Source of the DNA: Chrysomallon squamiferum
Lineage: Eukaryota > Mollusca > Gastropoda > Neomphalida > Peltospiridae
Assembly (NCBI GenBank): GCA_012295275.1
Contig: CM022666.1
Coordinates: 10,013,002 to 10,073,001, forward strand
Direction of reading: 5' to 3'
Length of the DNA: 60,000 nt
Notes under the pieces: generated by a model
What the model was told of the DNA's origin: nothing
Database searches by the model: none
What the model saw: the letters and a program-made list of their open reading frames with translations, nothing else
Position numbers and translations under genes: made by a program
Shown here: one piece after another, positions 59,101 to 60,000 of the stretch
Numbering within the stretch: position 1 is the stretch's first letter
How the letters are laid out: each line of letters starts with the position of its first letter

Positions 59101-60000
59101 CAAGTTTCTAAGTAAGTGAGAATGCAAGTAAGTAAGTATTAATTAATTATCTAAGTAATAAATAAATTAAGTAATTAAGTAAATAAAATGACCTAAGTAA
59201 GCAAGGAAGCAAGTAACTAAGTAAATCAGAATGGAAGTCAGTACATTTACAATTATGTGAGTAAGAATGTAAGTAACTACTTAACTAATGTCATAAGTTA
59301 GCAAGGGAGCCAGTAAGTTAGTAAATAGTAACCTAAGTAACTAGTACATTAACAATGATCTAACTAAGAAACAAAGTAAGTAAGTACGTAAATAGAATGA
59401 TCTAAGATGGCAAGGAAGCGAGCAACTAAGAGAAAATGCAAATTTGTACATTAACAATTATCTAAGTAAGAACGTAATTAAGTACGTAAATAATGACCTA
59501 AGTAAGCAAGGATGCAAGTTACTAAGTTAGTGAGAATGCAAGTTAGTACGTTAACAATTATCTAAGTAAGAAATAAATTTAGTACTTACGTAAATAGTGA
59601 GCTAAATAAGGAAGGAAACAAGTAACTAAGTAAGTGAGAATGCTAGTCATTACATTAACAATTATGTGAGTAAGAATGTGAGTAAGTGTTTAACTAGTGA
59701 CCTAAGTTAGCGAGGAAGAGAATAAGTAAGTAAATAGTAACCTAAGTAAGTACATTAACAATTATCTAACTAAGAAATAAATTAAGTAAGTAAGTAAATA
59801 ATGACATAAGTAAGCAAGTATGCAAGTTTCTAAGTAAGTGAGAATGCAAGTAAGTACATATAACAATTATCTAAGTAATAAATAAATTAAATTAATTAAT
59901 TAATTAAATAAATAGTGACCTAAGTAAGCAAGGAAGCAAGTAACTAAGTAAATCAGAATGGAAGTCAGTACATTTACAATTATGTGAGTAAGAATGTAAG

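Larger units (their letters stand above)
41169..60000 (+). repeat. 712-bp satellite with seven 100-104 bp sub-monomers
   Basis: The landmark CAGAATGGAAGTCAGTACAT (or a slightly altered form) starts at about 41197, 41909, 42667, 43448, 44211, 45004, 45777, 46539, 47334, 48130, 48895, 49675, 50486, [unreadable near 51.2 kb], 52098, 52853, 53648, 54449, 55268, 56079, 56888, 57658, 58492, 59226 and 59952. Clean units are 712-726 bp; inner ones are 734-834 bp. Inside one unit the TACATTAACAATTATC-like anchor is at 41211, 41311, 41411, 41511, 41615, 41715 and 41819, then 41923: seven sub-monomers. Sequence is a NAAG/GTAA tetramer rhythm with TAA stops in all plus frames. Minus-strand frames rich in SYLL (for example 49127-49345 and 53774-53962) are artefacts. 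Confidence 0.93.

Noticed and set aside
41169-60000. Telomeric or subtelomeric simple repeat
   Set aside because: The rhythm is GTAA/NAAG tetramers inside a 712-bp unit. No TTAGGG-type hexamer run is present.

Overview
No confident protein-coding gene, tRNA or rRNA is visible in this window. It is eukaryotic, very probably animal, repeat DNA. It is AT-rich and intron/intergene-like with abundant simple repeats, and it holds one decayed non-LTR retrotransposon (LINE) reverse-transcriptase fragment. From about 6.2 kb to the right edge it is almost entirely tandem repeat. The LINE wording and microsatellite style would fit a mollusc such as a cephalopod, but that is inference and the species cannot be fixed from this sequence.

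Layout. (1) 1-6.17 kb: AT-rich non-coding DNA with (AT)n, (CA)n, poly-A, (ATT)n, TTTTG and TTTA tracts. A diverged short repeat family lies near 1.3-2.57 kb and a degenerate LINE fragment at 3.72-4.36 kb. (2) 6.17-17.07 kb: a tandem array of at least 22 exon-like modules in five related classes, called here A (206/207 bp), B (89 bp), C (84 bp), D (176 bp) and E (84 bp). Most are framed by a pyrimidine-tract-AG acceptor and a GGTAAAC/GGTAAAG donor and are separated by 300-420 bp GAT/ATC-rich spacers. They run A-B-C-A-B-C-A-D-E-B-C-A-B-C-A-B-C-A-D-E-A'-D', with a large-scale duplication offset of 5,054 bp. (3) 17.07-18.08 kb: a 42-bp minisatellite that starts directly after another acceptor-like site. 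(4) 18.08-20.58 kb: a diverged 57-bp repeat laid out as inverted arrays (minus, plus, island, minus, plus); the inversion junction itself occurs twice. (5) 20.585-40.968 kb: about 120 monomers of a 169-bp, 44% GC, CpG-containing satellite with higher-order structure, including a clear 10-monomer (about 1,689 bp) unit repeated at the right end. (6) 40.969-41.168 kb: exactly 200 N. (7) 41.169-60 kb: a different satellite, a 712-bp unit made of seven 100-104 bp sub-monomers that are in turn built from a 4-bp NAAG/GTAA rhythm. The inner copies are patchily garbled into A-rich sequence in a way that looks more like long-read consensus error than evolution.

Nothing here works as an operon or pathway. 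The points of interest are the exon-like array, which may be a multi-exon non-coding transcript or the remains of a repeat-exon gene, and the adjacent nucleosome-length satellite with higher-order repeats, which is a candidate centromeric or pericentromeric array. Open frames of 60-190 codons in the window mostly come from low-complexity or tandem DNA and I do not call them as genes.
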